DNA from: Histomonas meleagridis
Lineage: Eukaryota; Parabasalia; Tritrichomonadida; Dientamoebidae
NCBI GenBank assembly: GCA_020186115.1
Contig: WSYJ01000054.1
Span: forward strand, 1-64,000
DNA length: 64,000 bases
Direction: 5' to 3'
Shown here piece after piece: positions 44,101 to 54,100 of the stretch. The stretch's first letter is position 1, and every line of letters begins with the position of its first letter. The position numbers and the translations under genes are program-made. A model generated the notes under the pieces. That model was not told where the DNA came from. It saw only the letters and a program-made list of their open reading frames with translations, and searched no databases.

Positions 44101-47100
44101 GTTTCGTTTAATTTCTTGTTCTTTTAATGAGAATATCGAATTTATTAATGATATTAATGAATAAGCGATTTTCATATCAATCCATTTACCTTCAGCATTA
44201 ATTCTTGCGGAGAAATTAAATTTATAATTTTCAGGTATATGAACGTTAATATTTTCTTCTTTTAAATCAAGTTTATTTTTAATATAAATAAAATTTGATA
44301 AATTATTTGTAAGTTCAATTTTATTAAATGATAATAAATATATATTATAATAATATAATTCAATATTTGATATATAAAATAAATAACTAAATATCTCTGA
44401 GACAACTATAGATAAAATTGATTCATTTATATTACCAATTAAATATTCCATTGTTTCACATAATATTTCTTGTATAAATAATGTAATATCAAAATGTTTT
44501 TCGATTTTAATATATTGGAAATATGTTAATAATTCAGAAAACCCATTTTTATTACCATTTTTAATAATTGACATAGTAATTTTACTATATATTTTTATTA
44601 TATAATTTAATTCATTATTTATATTATTAAATGTTATTTCAGGTCGATTTAATTGTAACATAATATGGAATAACCAATGATACCAACAATTAATTGAAGA
44701 AATTAAATTACAAATTTCTAAATTATCTTCTAAAATTTCATTTAATTTAATAACAAAATTTTGTATAATTTCATTAGAATAAAAAGTCGAAAGATATGAA
44801 ATTAAAGGAAATATTTGTACAATTAAATTTGGATTTTGATCAAAGAATAATTTTAATATATAATTCCAAGTTTTAATTGTAAGATTTTCTTGATTAAATA
44901 TTCCGATAATATTTAATATTATATCATTTAAGTTGCGTTTAGGTTTACTAATAACTCCATTAATTTCAAATGAATATATTAAAACTATAAATTTTAATCC
45001 AAATAAACGAATTTTTTCATATTTAGATGTAAACAAAGTGACAAAATTATCATAATAATTATTTTTTTCAAGAATTTTATGAAAGTCATGTACTTGTTCA
45101 GACATTAATATATACATATTCTTTAATATTTCTAAATGTAATTCAAAGTTTAAAAACATAAATGAAAACTCAAAAAAGATTTGCATATCAGATAATGTAA
45201 ATTGAAATTTAGCTAAATCTAAAATAAATTCCCATAATACTTTACGTATTTGAACATTTTCTTCATTCGATAATAACAAAATCATTTTCTTAACAGATAT
45301 TGAAGATATTACAAGATGAGGATCTTCATTTAATAATAAATCTTTATAAATTTTAATAACATGAATTTGAATATCTATAGATAAATGATGCCATAACTCA
45401 AAATTCATCCAAATATCATTTATCATATTTGATTTATATTCATCACAATTTAATTCTAAATAAAAATTACTTAAATGATTTATAATTCTTAAATCAAAAG
45501 TTTCGGGTTTTATGTTTAAGAATAATGAAGCTAAACATTTAAATCCTTCGATTTTATTAAAATCTTCTTGAATTTGATCACTTTTATTACAAAATAATGA
45601 AAATAATGCAAGTAATGATTCGAAGAAATTTGTTGAATAATTATTGGTTTCATTTTTTATTGGTAAATTAATTTGTTCGAATAAAGGTAAAAATGTTTTT
45701 AATCCTCCGATATTATTAGTAACATCACAAAACGTTGTAGAAAATGGTATTATTTGGCCTTTAACTAAAGCTTTATCAACAGAATTTTGTATTAAATTAG
45801 CACAATAATTATCAATAGTCATTCTCCCATTATAACAAAATATTAAATGAGAATTAAATGAATCATTAAACAAATTTAAACATTCTTGAGGCAAAGATTT
45901 ATATAATTTAGAATAAGAATTAGAAAATGTATATATAAAATCATTAGGTAATTTTGATATAATTTTAATAATTGAAGTTGTTAATGGTATATTAAATAAA
46001 TAAACACAACTCATATTAAATATTAATGATGAATCATTATAATTATTTTTAGTTTTATTAATGTTTCCAATAACAAAATGTATTGATTGTGTAAATTTAA
46101 TTGATTTCCGTAATGTAAATTGTTGTAACATTTTCCCATTAATATAAAAACATATTAAATTCCCATCAACAGTTAATATTAAATTATACCATTGATTTGA
46201 TTGGAAAACATGATCGAACTTAAAAGTAGCGATTTGATCTTTTTTCTTTTGTTGATATTTAAATATCAAATTTTTATTTTCGAAAAATAATTGGAAGTTT
46301 TGACCTGTTATAGTATTTAAAGATAATAAATAAGGTTTAACATTCGGTAAACTCCAATTTACGTCAAGTTCAAATCTAATCATAAAAGTAAATTTATTAT
46401 TTATTAATGAATTAGATATTTCAGGTATATAAATTCCTGAATTTCTACCATCAAAATGTATAAATGAAGAAGGATTTTCTTTATTATTACCTGATAATAT
46501 ATTAGTAAAACTTGAGATTAAAAAACTTGTCCACCAAGGGCGATATTTATTATTAATGATTTGCATTGAATGAACACATTCATAAAATGTTTTCCAATGA
46601 AAGATAAATGAAGAAACAGTTGAAAATAATGAAAGTAAATCAATTATAGACTTTTGTTGATCAATAGTACAATCATGATAACTTGGAAATGATTCGAAAT
46701 ATTGGATAATACATATTGGCATTTTAGATCTAAAAACTTGTAATTTATTTGTTAATGAATTAATACATATTTGTGAAATATAATTAAAAATTTTTTGATG
46801 TTCTTTTAAATGTAATGTCATCTTATGTATATATGGTAACATTCGTCGATTATTAATTTCCGCAGAATTAGGACAATTCGTTAATGTTATTGGTTGCTCA
46901 AATAATAAACGTAATAAAAGATTAATAGTTTCTTCCCCAAATGGTAATCCTTGAATTGATTTTAAGATTTCATTCATTGGAAATTTCGAAACTCTTTTTC
47001 GCATTTGATTATTACCTTCTGTTAAAGGGATAAAACAATTTAAAACTGAATTTATTATTTTCATATGATCATTAAATTCAGTTGAAATATTTGGTAATAA

Positions 47101-49371
47101 AGATATTGTTTCTAAATAATTATATTTTTCAATATATGTTAAAATTGATTTTCGATTTTTTTGAAAGATTTCTGAATTCATTTTCAAGAATTCTAAAATT
47201 AAATTTATCCATTGTATATCATTTATATGTTTTTGAGATTCTTTAAATAATTTTATTATTAAAACAAATATATTATCAAAAGGATTTTTATTTGTTTCAT
47301 TTAAATCAAATGATAATAAATCTAAAAGTAAACCTCTTTTAATTAAATCGAGTGAAAATATTTGTAAATTTATATCAAATAAAAAATGAAACAAAACTTT
47401 TACAAATGATTGAGCACAAAAAAAATGAAATCGAGAATTAACTTCTCTTAATATTAAGTCCATAAAATTAAACATTTGAATACTCGATTGACAAACATAA
47501 GACAAAAAAATCGAATAATTTTCATTAGAAATCAAATTTAATTCTAATTTTTGTAGTTTAAGTTGATAATTCACAAATATTAAATTGATTTGTTCATCAT
47601 TTAAACCTGAAACAAATGTATTTGGATTAGAACGAAATATTAATGATAAAAATTTTATTGCTTCATCAGCCATTTGTGGTGTTGAATTAATGAAAATCCG
47701 AAAAATTGCTGTTAATATTATTGATGAATTATTTGATGATTGAACGAAAACTTGTTTAAACAATTGATAAATAGTTTTACGTAATAAACAAATGAAATTT
47801 AAATATTCGTCGATTATTTTTGTTGTCCACATATTATATTGTGGTAAAAATGCTAAACTATCAACTAAAGAATTAAATCCATTTGTTTTAATTAAAGCTT
47901 TAGTTACAATTTTTATATCAATTGAAAGTAAAAATTGTAACAAAAAATATAAAATTGATGACGATATTTGTTGTGGATTTGATGTTAATCTGATAGATTT
48001 ATAATTTTTGGTTAAATAATTCTTGGAATAATTCATTATGATTTCTATAAATTTCCCTAAAAATTTTTCGGAATATGAACATAATGAAAATGATTGAAAT
48101 ATCTTTAATAACAAACGATAATGTTTTATTTTGGTTATCATTTCATCAATATTATCGAAGTCATATTGTGATAATTGTGTTGAATCAACAACAAATGTTA
48201 TATCACTTGACACTTCTAATGAATTCTTAAATACCGATTGATTTAAAAATTCAAAGTTTTCAATATTAATATCTTCAATAGAATTTATAAATTCATTTGA
48301 TGTAATTTTAAGTTCATCTTCATTAAAATTATTTGTAACGTCAAATGTAATAAATGGAAAACGATCAATTGTCCAGATTAGAAAATAAAATGTAAAATTA
48401 AACATTTGATGTTCCCATATAATCTTTGAATACTTATTTCCAAGGTTTGCATAATAATTTAAAAACCGTAAAAATGAATGTCCAATGTCAAAAACTTTTT
48501 CAGTGGATTTTGATCGGTCAGTGTCAACAAAGATAAAACTTAACAAATTAAAGCCAATATTTAATATTTGATCTAAAATTGTTTCTGAAATTGTTTTAGA
48601 AAACTCAGGGGTTAATTTTATGAATGATAAAGGTGCATTACAACATTGCCCTAATATGCTTTCATCAAATTCATTGGAATAACCGATAAATTTAGTGGCC
48701 CAAAACTCATAATATTGAACATAAAAATTAAAAATTGGTAAAAAACTATCTTTTGAACATGGAAATGTTGTAGAAAATGATATCAAAGTATCAAAAAAAT
48801 TTGAATAAAATGTTTTAAACTCTTTTGTAGGTACTTCTCCGTTGTTTGATAAATATTGTGAAAATTGTAAAAACAATGGATTTGATAATTCAATTAATTC
48901 TTCAAAATATGTTGGAACATATAAAAATAATCTGTAAAGAGAAATCAAATTTTCATGTGTTAATTGTGGATCTGTATTTTCTTGAATGTACTTCGGAAAA
49001 ATATATTTGATTTTATTCATAAAACGAATTAGATATTGAAACAAAATTGGTGCTACAAGTGGTATTATGCGATCAGGATTGGAAACTGCTATTGAATTTG
49101 TATTGAAATAATTCACGATTTCTGCATATTGAGGAAATAATGGTAGATTTAATTGAAATAATTTTGTAAAATATTCTTCCTCAGGAACATCACCTATTGA
49201 TGTTAGTTCTTGCTTCGTATATGTACGTTCTGGAATTAAAGAAATTTTTTGAAATAAATCTTGATGAGCTGAAAATTGTGCATCCTTTTTAGAAATCTCA
49301 GTGGTAAACCATTTGATCCATTTTCTAATTATTGGACTTCTAACTTGTCTGCTTTTGAAGATACTCCACAT
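41134..49371 (-). CDS. Giant PH-BEACH-WD40 protein
   Basis: 2,745 residues in one exon. Residues 1-950 are helical, armadillo-like. At about 965-1110 lies a concanavalin/laminin-G-like sandwich (FIHFDGRNSGIYIPEI... WYNLILTVDGNLICFYING). A helical region follows to about 1950, then a PH-like domain (about 2010-2105, with YFFYFNNKGIKEKI). The BEACH domain is at about 2125-2395 (FTKKWKNHEISNYEYLIYLN, FPWILSNY, FTSLHIGMHDEKFDKPNRTF). WD40-type repeats run to the C-terminus. The order is that of LYST/neurobeachin/ALFY proteins, which act in vesicle traffic and membrane fission. Composition is very rich in Asn, Ile and Lys. Confidence 0.92.
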   Translation of the reverse strand: MWSIFKSRQVRSPIIRKWIKWFTTEISKKDAQFSAHQDLFQKISLIPERTYTKQELTSIGDVPEEEYFTKLFQLNLPLFPQYAEIVNYFNTNSIAVSNPDRIIPLVAPILFQYLIRFMNKIKYIFPKYIQENTDPQLTHENLISLYRLFLYVPTYFEELIELSNPLFLQFSQYLSNNGEVPTKEFKTFYSNFFDTLISFSTTFPCSKDSFLPIFNFYVQYYEFWATKFIGYSNEFDESILGQCCNAPLSFIKLTPEFSKTISETILDQILNIGFNLLSFIFVDTDRSKSTEKVFDIGHSFLRFLNYYANLGNKYSKIIWEHQMFNFTFYFLIWTIDRFPFITFDVTNNFNEDELKITSNEFINSIEDINIENFEFLNQSVFKNSLEVSSDITFVVDSTQLSQYDFDNIDEMITKIKHYRLLLKIFQSFSLCSYSEKFLGKFIEIIMNYSKNYLTKNYKSIRLTSNPQQISSSILYFLLQFLLSIDIKIVTKALIKTNGFNSLVDSLAFLPQYNMWTTKIIDEYLNFICLLRKTIYQLFKQVFVQSSNNSSIILTAIFRIFINSTPQMADEAIKFLSLIFRSNPNTFVSGLNDEQINLIFVNYQLKLQKLELNLISNENYSIFLSYVCQSSIQMFNFMDLILREVNSRFHFFCAQSFVKVLFHFLFDINLQIFSLDLIKRGLLLDLLSFDLNETNKNPFDNIFVLIIKLFKESQKHINDIQWINLILEFLKMNSEIFQKNRKSILTYIEKYNYLETISLLPNISTEFNDHMKIINSVLNCFIPLTEGNNQMRKRVSKFPMNEILKSIQGLPFGEETINLLLRLLFEQPITLTNCPNSAEINNRRMLPYIHKMTLHLKEHQKIFNYISQICINSLTNKLQVFRSKMPICIIQYFESFPSYHDCTIDQQKSIIDLLSLFSTVSSFIFHWKTFYECVHSMQIINNKYRPWWTSFLISSFTNILSGNNKENPSSFIHFDGRNSGIYIPEISNSLINNKFTFMIRFELDVNWSLPNVKPYLLSLNTITGQNFQLFFENKNLIFKYQQKKKDQIATFKFDHVFQSNQWYNLILTVDGNLICFYINGKMLQQFTLRKSIKFTQSIHFVIGNINKTKNNYNDSSLIFNMSCVYLFNIPLTTSIIKIISKLPNDFIYTFSNSYSKLYKSLPQECLNLFNDSFNSHLIFCYNGRMTIDNYCANLIQNSVDKALVKGQIIPFSTTFCDVTNNIGGLKTFLPLFEQINLPIKNETNNYSTNFFESLLALFSLFCNKSDQIQEDFNKIEGFKCLASLFLNIKPETFDLRIINHLSNFYLELNCDEYKSNMINDIWMNFELWHHLSIDIQIHVIKIYKDLLLNEDPHLVISSISVKKMILLLSNEENVQIRKVLWEFILDLAKFQFTLSDMQIFFEFSFMFLNFELHLEILKNMYILMSEQVHDFHKILEKNNYYDNFVTLFTSKYEKIRLFGLKFIVLIYSFEINGVISKPKRNLNDIILNIIGIFNQENLTIKTWNYILKLFFDQNPNLIVQIFPLISYLSTFYSNEIIQNFVIKLNEILEDNLEICNLISSINCWYHWLFHIMLQLNRPEITFNNINNELNYIIKIYSKITMSIIKNGNKNGFSELLTYFQYIKIEKHFDITLFIQEILCETMEYLIGNINESILSIVVSEIFSYLFYISNIELYYYNIYLLSFNKIELTNNLSNFIYIKNKLDLKEENINVHIPENYKFNFSARINAEGKWIDMKIAYSLISLINSIFSLKEQEIKRNFDLSFTFIDKQIKYYEAYSFIIYFIIRSDPLQFNDVYDLFMKRYKNKSLYNQFELSFFSLAFYQILTPENYEKFNEFIEMFKNYFDKIIPNNQKFNILSKTSIQNDFYELTYDYTLNFFNLLKEKTEQIKNISIDKLKSLKLNEISKKIKVNIIDVSTFLAKFEQEHQIFLRELHFKIMKSKKAYKHISHDLLYNGGPWCNSTEVKHWKLWPIYDKKYRRIFLKPNTNFDDHKIASDRRDHIIIKKLDVNEMNQIQTEEEEENANQDAINTKESIFSSDCQLITIHGQTDGIFYLYKTEIWFHNVNENHYIQFPLSSIYMILNRSYLHLNYGLEFFITKQKSYFFYFNNKGIKEKIIQKINNLNYPNLKQGIKLWNSKDYINQFTKKWKNHEISNYEYLIYLNLLSGRSFNDLSQYPIFPWILSNYTSETIDLNDPNNYRDLSKPIGALNPKRLEKLQNDYENCPDSPEKCLYRLHYSTTSYILHYLMRLEPFTSLHIGMHDEKFDKPNRTFWSIAKSYEAVTSLNNDFREIIPEFFTLPDFLINKNQFDLGIHEDLNIKISDVILPPYSKTPDEFISIHRKALESNYVSEHLNEWIDLIFGYAQTGENAIKNNNTFHAYCYESSLTNYNAFNDSELLFEIQIHASNFGIIPKQLFTSAHPKRNYISIPKLLQSKNIQKLTTTSNQIIYMFYYENEIFILTNELKLYSINYTQNNNEQNIKYYGSFNIYLLSLIKINSINISYLIDPLRIILTSQWDNSFHIFRIDIKSVEIIYLYSQSQNNSLISLICNTNNYLLTSWRDSSLTLWDINENPKQLYRITPHLTSVVNIDINYNLNIIISLDKNKKLYLSNLLTGKFIRSININNNVNDYIVQKVMLFNIGYIIVVEQIQNFGNETSMKLFNINTAFLGELKFSSLILNWCKVEMENAYDGIGITLENGHFLYVDIPSLNIMADIDLGRKILNLIFVQKFNAFILSDTEGNIFSIEFE

Positions 49372-49376
49372 CTGGT

Positions 49377-49402
49377 GTCACTTTTTGTAATTGAAAAGTG
49401 AC
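49377..49402. promoter_or_regulatory. Inverted GTCACTTTT motif at the BEACH gene start
   Basis: GTCACTTTT and AAAAGTGAC flank an 8-nt centre, beginning 5 bp upstream of the ATG at 49371. The CACTTTTT word also precedes the importin gene and the first CARMIL-like gene. In T. vaginalis an initiator-type T-rich motif sits at the transcription start; this may be the local equivalent. Confidence 0.45.
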
Positions 49403-50030
49403 GTTGTGCAACAGATACATTTCTGAAATGGCATTTCTAAAGAAATGGGAAGCCAAACGAAATGCGTTTCGCTTCACCGATAAATATTTTTTTAATGTTA
49501 ATTCCTTCATTTGAAAAATTTGTTAAAATTTCATAATTTTGAAATATTTCTTTTATATTTACAAATCATCAATTTCCTTATTTTACTTACATAAAGACAT
49601 TTAAAGGTATAATGTGTGCTAACAATGTATATTAGTATATCCCATTCTAATTGGATTTTCGAAAATTCCGAAAAATTTTTTTGAACGAACGTTAAGTGTA
49701 TTCGAGCTGTGGACAAGATTGATTCTAAATAGCATAAGAATTTCTCTCATAGTTATTCTACAAGGAAAGTCAAATGAAAATGTTTAACAATAAAAAAGAA
49801 TTTATTTCTTTTGAAATACATCAATTTAATATGCATGAATATTTAAATAGTATTCTTATATAAGTATAAATCAATCCATGTACCAGTAATTCGAAAAGTT
49901 GTTTAAGAAGGAATTTTTTGCATATGACTAAGAGCTATGATGCTTTACATCTTTTTTAGCCAAAATTTATTTCAGCTGAAATTCAGCGGTTTTTCATCAA
50001 AAATTCTGAAACTTTTTCAATCATTAAATA
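49403..50030. other. Divergent intergenic region
   Basis: About 0.63 kb between the BEACH and PB1-like genes, which diverge. A 61-aa minus frame at 49531-49716 is not supported. I see nothing else. Confidence 0.4.
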
Positions 50031-50702
50031 ATGAGTGACTGTATAGCAAAAGTCGAGCAGAGAATCAAAGAAGAAACTGAAAAAAATTCTAATCTTCAAA
50101 AACAACTTGATGCTATATCCCCAGGCAAAAAGAAGAATGTTGAAATTGTTTTCAAACCAACAGTTAAATTTGTTGTAGGATTCTCCCGTTATGAACATAC
50201 AGTTCCATCAAACTGTTCTTTTGAAGATCTGGCTTCAAAAGTAAGAGGTAAGTTTGATACGGCCTCACCTTTTGGATATGAAGATTCTAAAAACATCAAA
50301 ATGTTGATCAAAAATGAAAATGATATAAAATGTTGCTTTAGGGAACACTTCAGCACCAATGAAACTACAATTAAATTCAACTTATATAAAAAAGAAGAAG
50401 TGAAAACATTGATGGATCTAAACTATGCTGAAGAAACACCTTTTGGTGATAATACTTTCCAATTCAAGCTTGCTGTTGATGGCAAAGATTTTGCAATATT
50501 TACATCACTTCCAAAAGGAATATCGCGAACTGATGCATTTGATACTTTGAAGAAGTTATATCCATCAATGAAAACAATGAGCGTAATCGATACAGATAAT
50601 GACACAATTCCAATCACGCAAGATGTGGAATGGAATTATTTCATTAATGAATCAAATAAGCTTTATGCCAGAGGTAATTACGGAATCTTATTGGTTCAAT
50701 AA
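50031..50702 (+). CDS. PB1-like adaptor protein with N-terminal coiled coil
   Basis: 223 residues. Residues 1-32 form a short coiled coil (IAKVEQRIKEETEKNSNLQK). Residues about 38-120 look like a PB1 domain: a basic first strand (VKFVVGFSRYEHTVPSNCSF), then FEDLASKVRGKF and an acidic turn with ENDI. A second, weaker unit (about 140-222) repeats the pattern: FQFKLAVDGKDFAIF, then DAFDTLKKLYPSM, then VIDTDNDTIPIT, an OPCA-like acidic loop. PB1 domains pair basic and acidic faces to build signalling scaffolds. No enzyme domain is present. Confidence 0.6.
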   Translation: MSDCIAKVEQRIKEETEKNSNLQKQLDAISPGKKKNVEIVFKPTVKFVVGFSRYEHTVPSNCSFEDLASKVRGKFDTASPFGYEDSKNIKMLIKNENDIKCCFREHFSTNETTIKFNLYKKEEVKTLMDLNYAEETPFGDNTFQFKLAVDGKDFAIFTSLPKGISRTDAFDTLKKLYPSMKTMSVIDTDNDTIPITQDVEWNYFINESNKLYARGNYGILLVQ

Positions 50703-51152
50703 ACGAAAAATGATTAATTTTTATCATAATCCAAAGATTTTGTTTTAGAAATAAAATAGTTTTATGAAGGTACCAATTGACACCTTAAAGATTTCAACTT
50801 TAAATTTCAAATTTCTTCAAATAAGAGAATATATCTTCTCTTTCAAAAATGTTTAATAACAATTGTTGTCAAAATTACTAAATAATACAGAAGTTAGACT
50901 TTCAAATTTATTATCATTTCCATTTAAATAGATTCAAAGTACGTATAATACCAGAAACCGTTGTCATTAGTAATACAACTTCAACTGAATGCAAATGTAA
51001 CAAAAATTCATTAATTTATCATTTAATGGATATTAAACACATTTTATTGGAATTATATTATTCAAACGGTTAAATATTTTTAAAAAATAAATATTTCTTA
51101 TCAAAAAGTAATTTTTACACAAATTATTACATTCGCAAATGAAGCGTAGAAA
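50703..51152. other. Convergent intergenic region
   Basis: 450 bp of AT-rich sequence between two 3' ends (PB1-like and cyclase genes). No gene or repeat is visible. Confidence 0.4.
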
Positions 51153-54100
51153 TCAATTTGTTGTTGTTTGAAGGTCAAGCATATATAATCCCTTTCCATT
51201 AACATGCATTCGCGTAGCTCCTTTTACCAAATTTTGTGGCAACATTTCATATATTTTCTTTCCAATGATTAAAGTTTCAGATCTTGCGGCATGTAATGTA
51301 TTCATTGCTAAATGTATATTTGGTGAATACATAAAGAATCCCGCTCTGTTTTGACTTAATATCGAAATTACGTTTTTATTCATCAGTATGCAACATTTAA
51401 TTTTATAATAATTATTTTTTGCGAATTCATATACTTCATGAACGAATCGTACGGTTTCCAAAATAGCATTATAATAATTTAAAGTTTGATTATTTATATT
51501 ACAACATAACACGAAAACATTACCAATCGTATTAATATTTATCAAATCTGTTTCTTTTTCATTACATAAATAATCTATATAATTCTTAAAGTTATTAATA
51601 AATTCTAATGATTCTTGTGAACTATGATTTGTACAAAATTCATTAAAATTACATAAATCAATTGTTATAACTAATGATGAATCAGAAGAAATTTGATTCT
51701 TCTTTTCAGATTCAAATATATTTCGAAGTTTATTTGGTACGATTGATTCTATCATTTCTTTAATCTTTTGTTCATATATTTGTACTTCTTGAACTTCATT
51801 TGAGTTTTCATTTGTATCTGACAATATTAAAATTAAACATGTTTTTTCATCTGATACAATAATTGATGTAAGTTTAGTTTCGATTATTTCATTTGAAGAA
51901 TTTATTCTAATTTTTGTTTGGAAGGTATTTTTTTGTGGATATTGACGAGTAACTTGTAATTTAAGTTCTTTAAGAATATCAAAATCTTCAAATGTTATAT
52001 AAAGATTAATATGTTGTTGAGTTTCTTCAACATTAAAATTATCTATTTGACAAAGTTTCATTGCAGAAGAATTTAATTTTAAGATATTAAAATTATGATC
52101 TAATTCAAATATTGATTCAGGAATTTCTGCTTCAGCTCTTTGATACATATTTTTAATGTTAAGATTTGTTTCAACTTTACCTTCAGATACACCTGAATAT
52201 AATTTCATTACATTTGGTAAATCCTTATAATAATCTGGGTCTATCATAGATATATAAGATAAAAGATATCTAAATGATCTTAATATATCGAAATATAATA
52301 TAAATATGAAAACAATTACTAAAACACCGACAAAAAAGAATATAATTCCCGCAATTATAACAGTATTTCTATATCCATTTATAGTTGATGTAAATAATTC
52401 ATGTGCATCTTCAAGTAATTTTGGCATAACATTTAATGAGAAATGAGAAGTTAATATTTGAATTGCAAAATATAAATCAGAATCAAATTCAGTTACATTA
52501 AAGTTCATATCTAAATGAATTAAATCACAATATTTAATAAGAATAGATTTTGCTATATCTAATAACATATAATCTGGTAAATTATCGATATCATCTAATG
52601 AAAAATTATTATTCCATTTTGTTAATTCTTTCATAATTTCATTACTTGAAAATAATAAACCAATGTTATTACCATTCCATTTTTGATATAATAAAGAATC
52701 AATTAATTCACTTAAATTTGATGAATATAAACCTAATGAGTTATAAATTGATTCTTTTGTATCATTAAATATTAAAATATCATTTGATTTACTTGATCGA
52801 AGTAATATATTTGAATAATAATATAATATTTTAAATGTATTCGATATTGTATAATATAACATAGAAAATGATGGATTGACACTGCTTTGGTTAATATAAA
52901 TAGCAAATAATAATGCAACTATAAATGATATAATGAATAAAAATATCATTAATCCTATCAACCGATAAACAGGAATTCCACTTGTTGAACTTCGTGAAGA
53001 TGCCATATTAACAAATAAATAATGATACTTAAATTCTTCTTTTTGAAGTTTTTCTTCGTCATTTGATACTTTTTGATTCTTAATGACTTTTTGTATTGCA
53101 ACACGTGGAATTGTGTTTAATGTTTTTATTATATATGTCCAATGTTCTTTAATATTTAAAATGAATTTTATTAATGGAAACATTGATATAAACATTAAAA
53201 ATAAACAAACAATAGAACAAATTAAATGATATGAAAAAAGATCTGAAAACACAGAAATTGATGATTTAGTAAAATCTTCAACAACTTCTTTTATTGGTTC
53301 TTGTAATTTATCAAATTGTTCTTCAAAAATTGTTATTTGAGTTGAGTTTAAATTTGAATGATAAAATAAATTACTATTTAAATAATTAATTGATTGTAAT
53401 ACAGTAAGATTTTCTCCATAAAATTCGATTGGAACTTGAATTTTAGAAATATAATCTGTATTAATGATTTCGATACCTTCATTTGTAAGAGAGTTTTCAA
53501 TATTATCAGCATTAGAATTAATATCTGATAAAAGATTAATGATTAATGAATTATTAGTATTATTTAACTCAAATGTTGGATAACCAGATTGTTCTAAAAA
53601 AGAATGTGTAATATATATTGCTATTGATGAGAAATCAGTATTAACACTACAAAATGATTCAACAGAATTACCGAAAAAGTTTAGTTTCCACATATTAACT
53701 GAAGAAATAATCATTGGAAATAATGATATTACATTAAAAGCAGTTATGCATAATGCCATTATTCCTAATATCTTTTTCAGAAAATCATATTCAGTGTTAT
53801 TAGCCATTTCCTTAATATTAGATCGAGCAAAATCAGGAACATTACTTTCAACGTCAATATATTGTGTACTAGATTCAGAACGTAATGAACTTCCCAAATC
53901 AGTACTTAAAGATGTATCACTAATTATATAACTATCAGAATTAATAGTCTTAATATCGTGAGGAAGATTTGGGAATCGTGTAAAGCCTAAAAATTGTGTT
54001 TGATCCAAATAATAACCATTTGTCTTACGGAAATAAGATTCCTTTAAACGCCATTCATAAGCTGATTTAGGGTCAAAAACAATTTCTTCCAAAAATTGTG

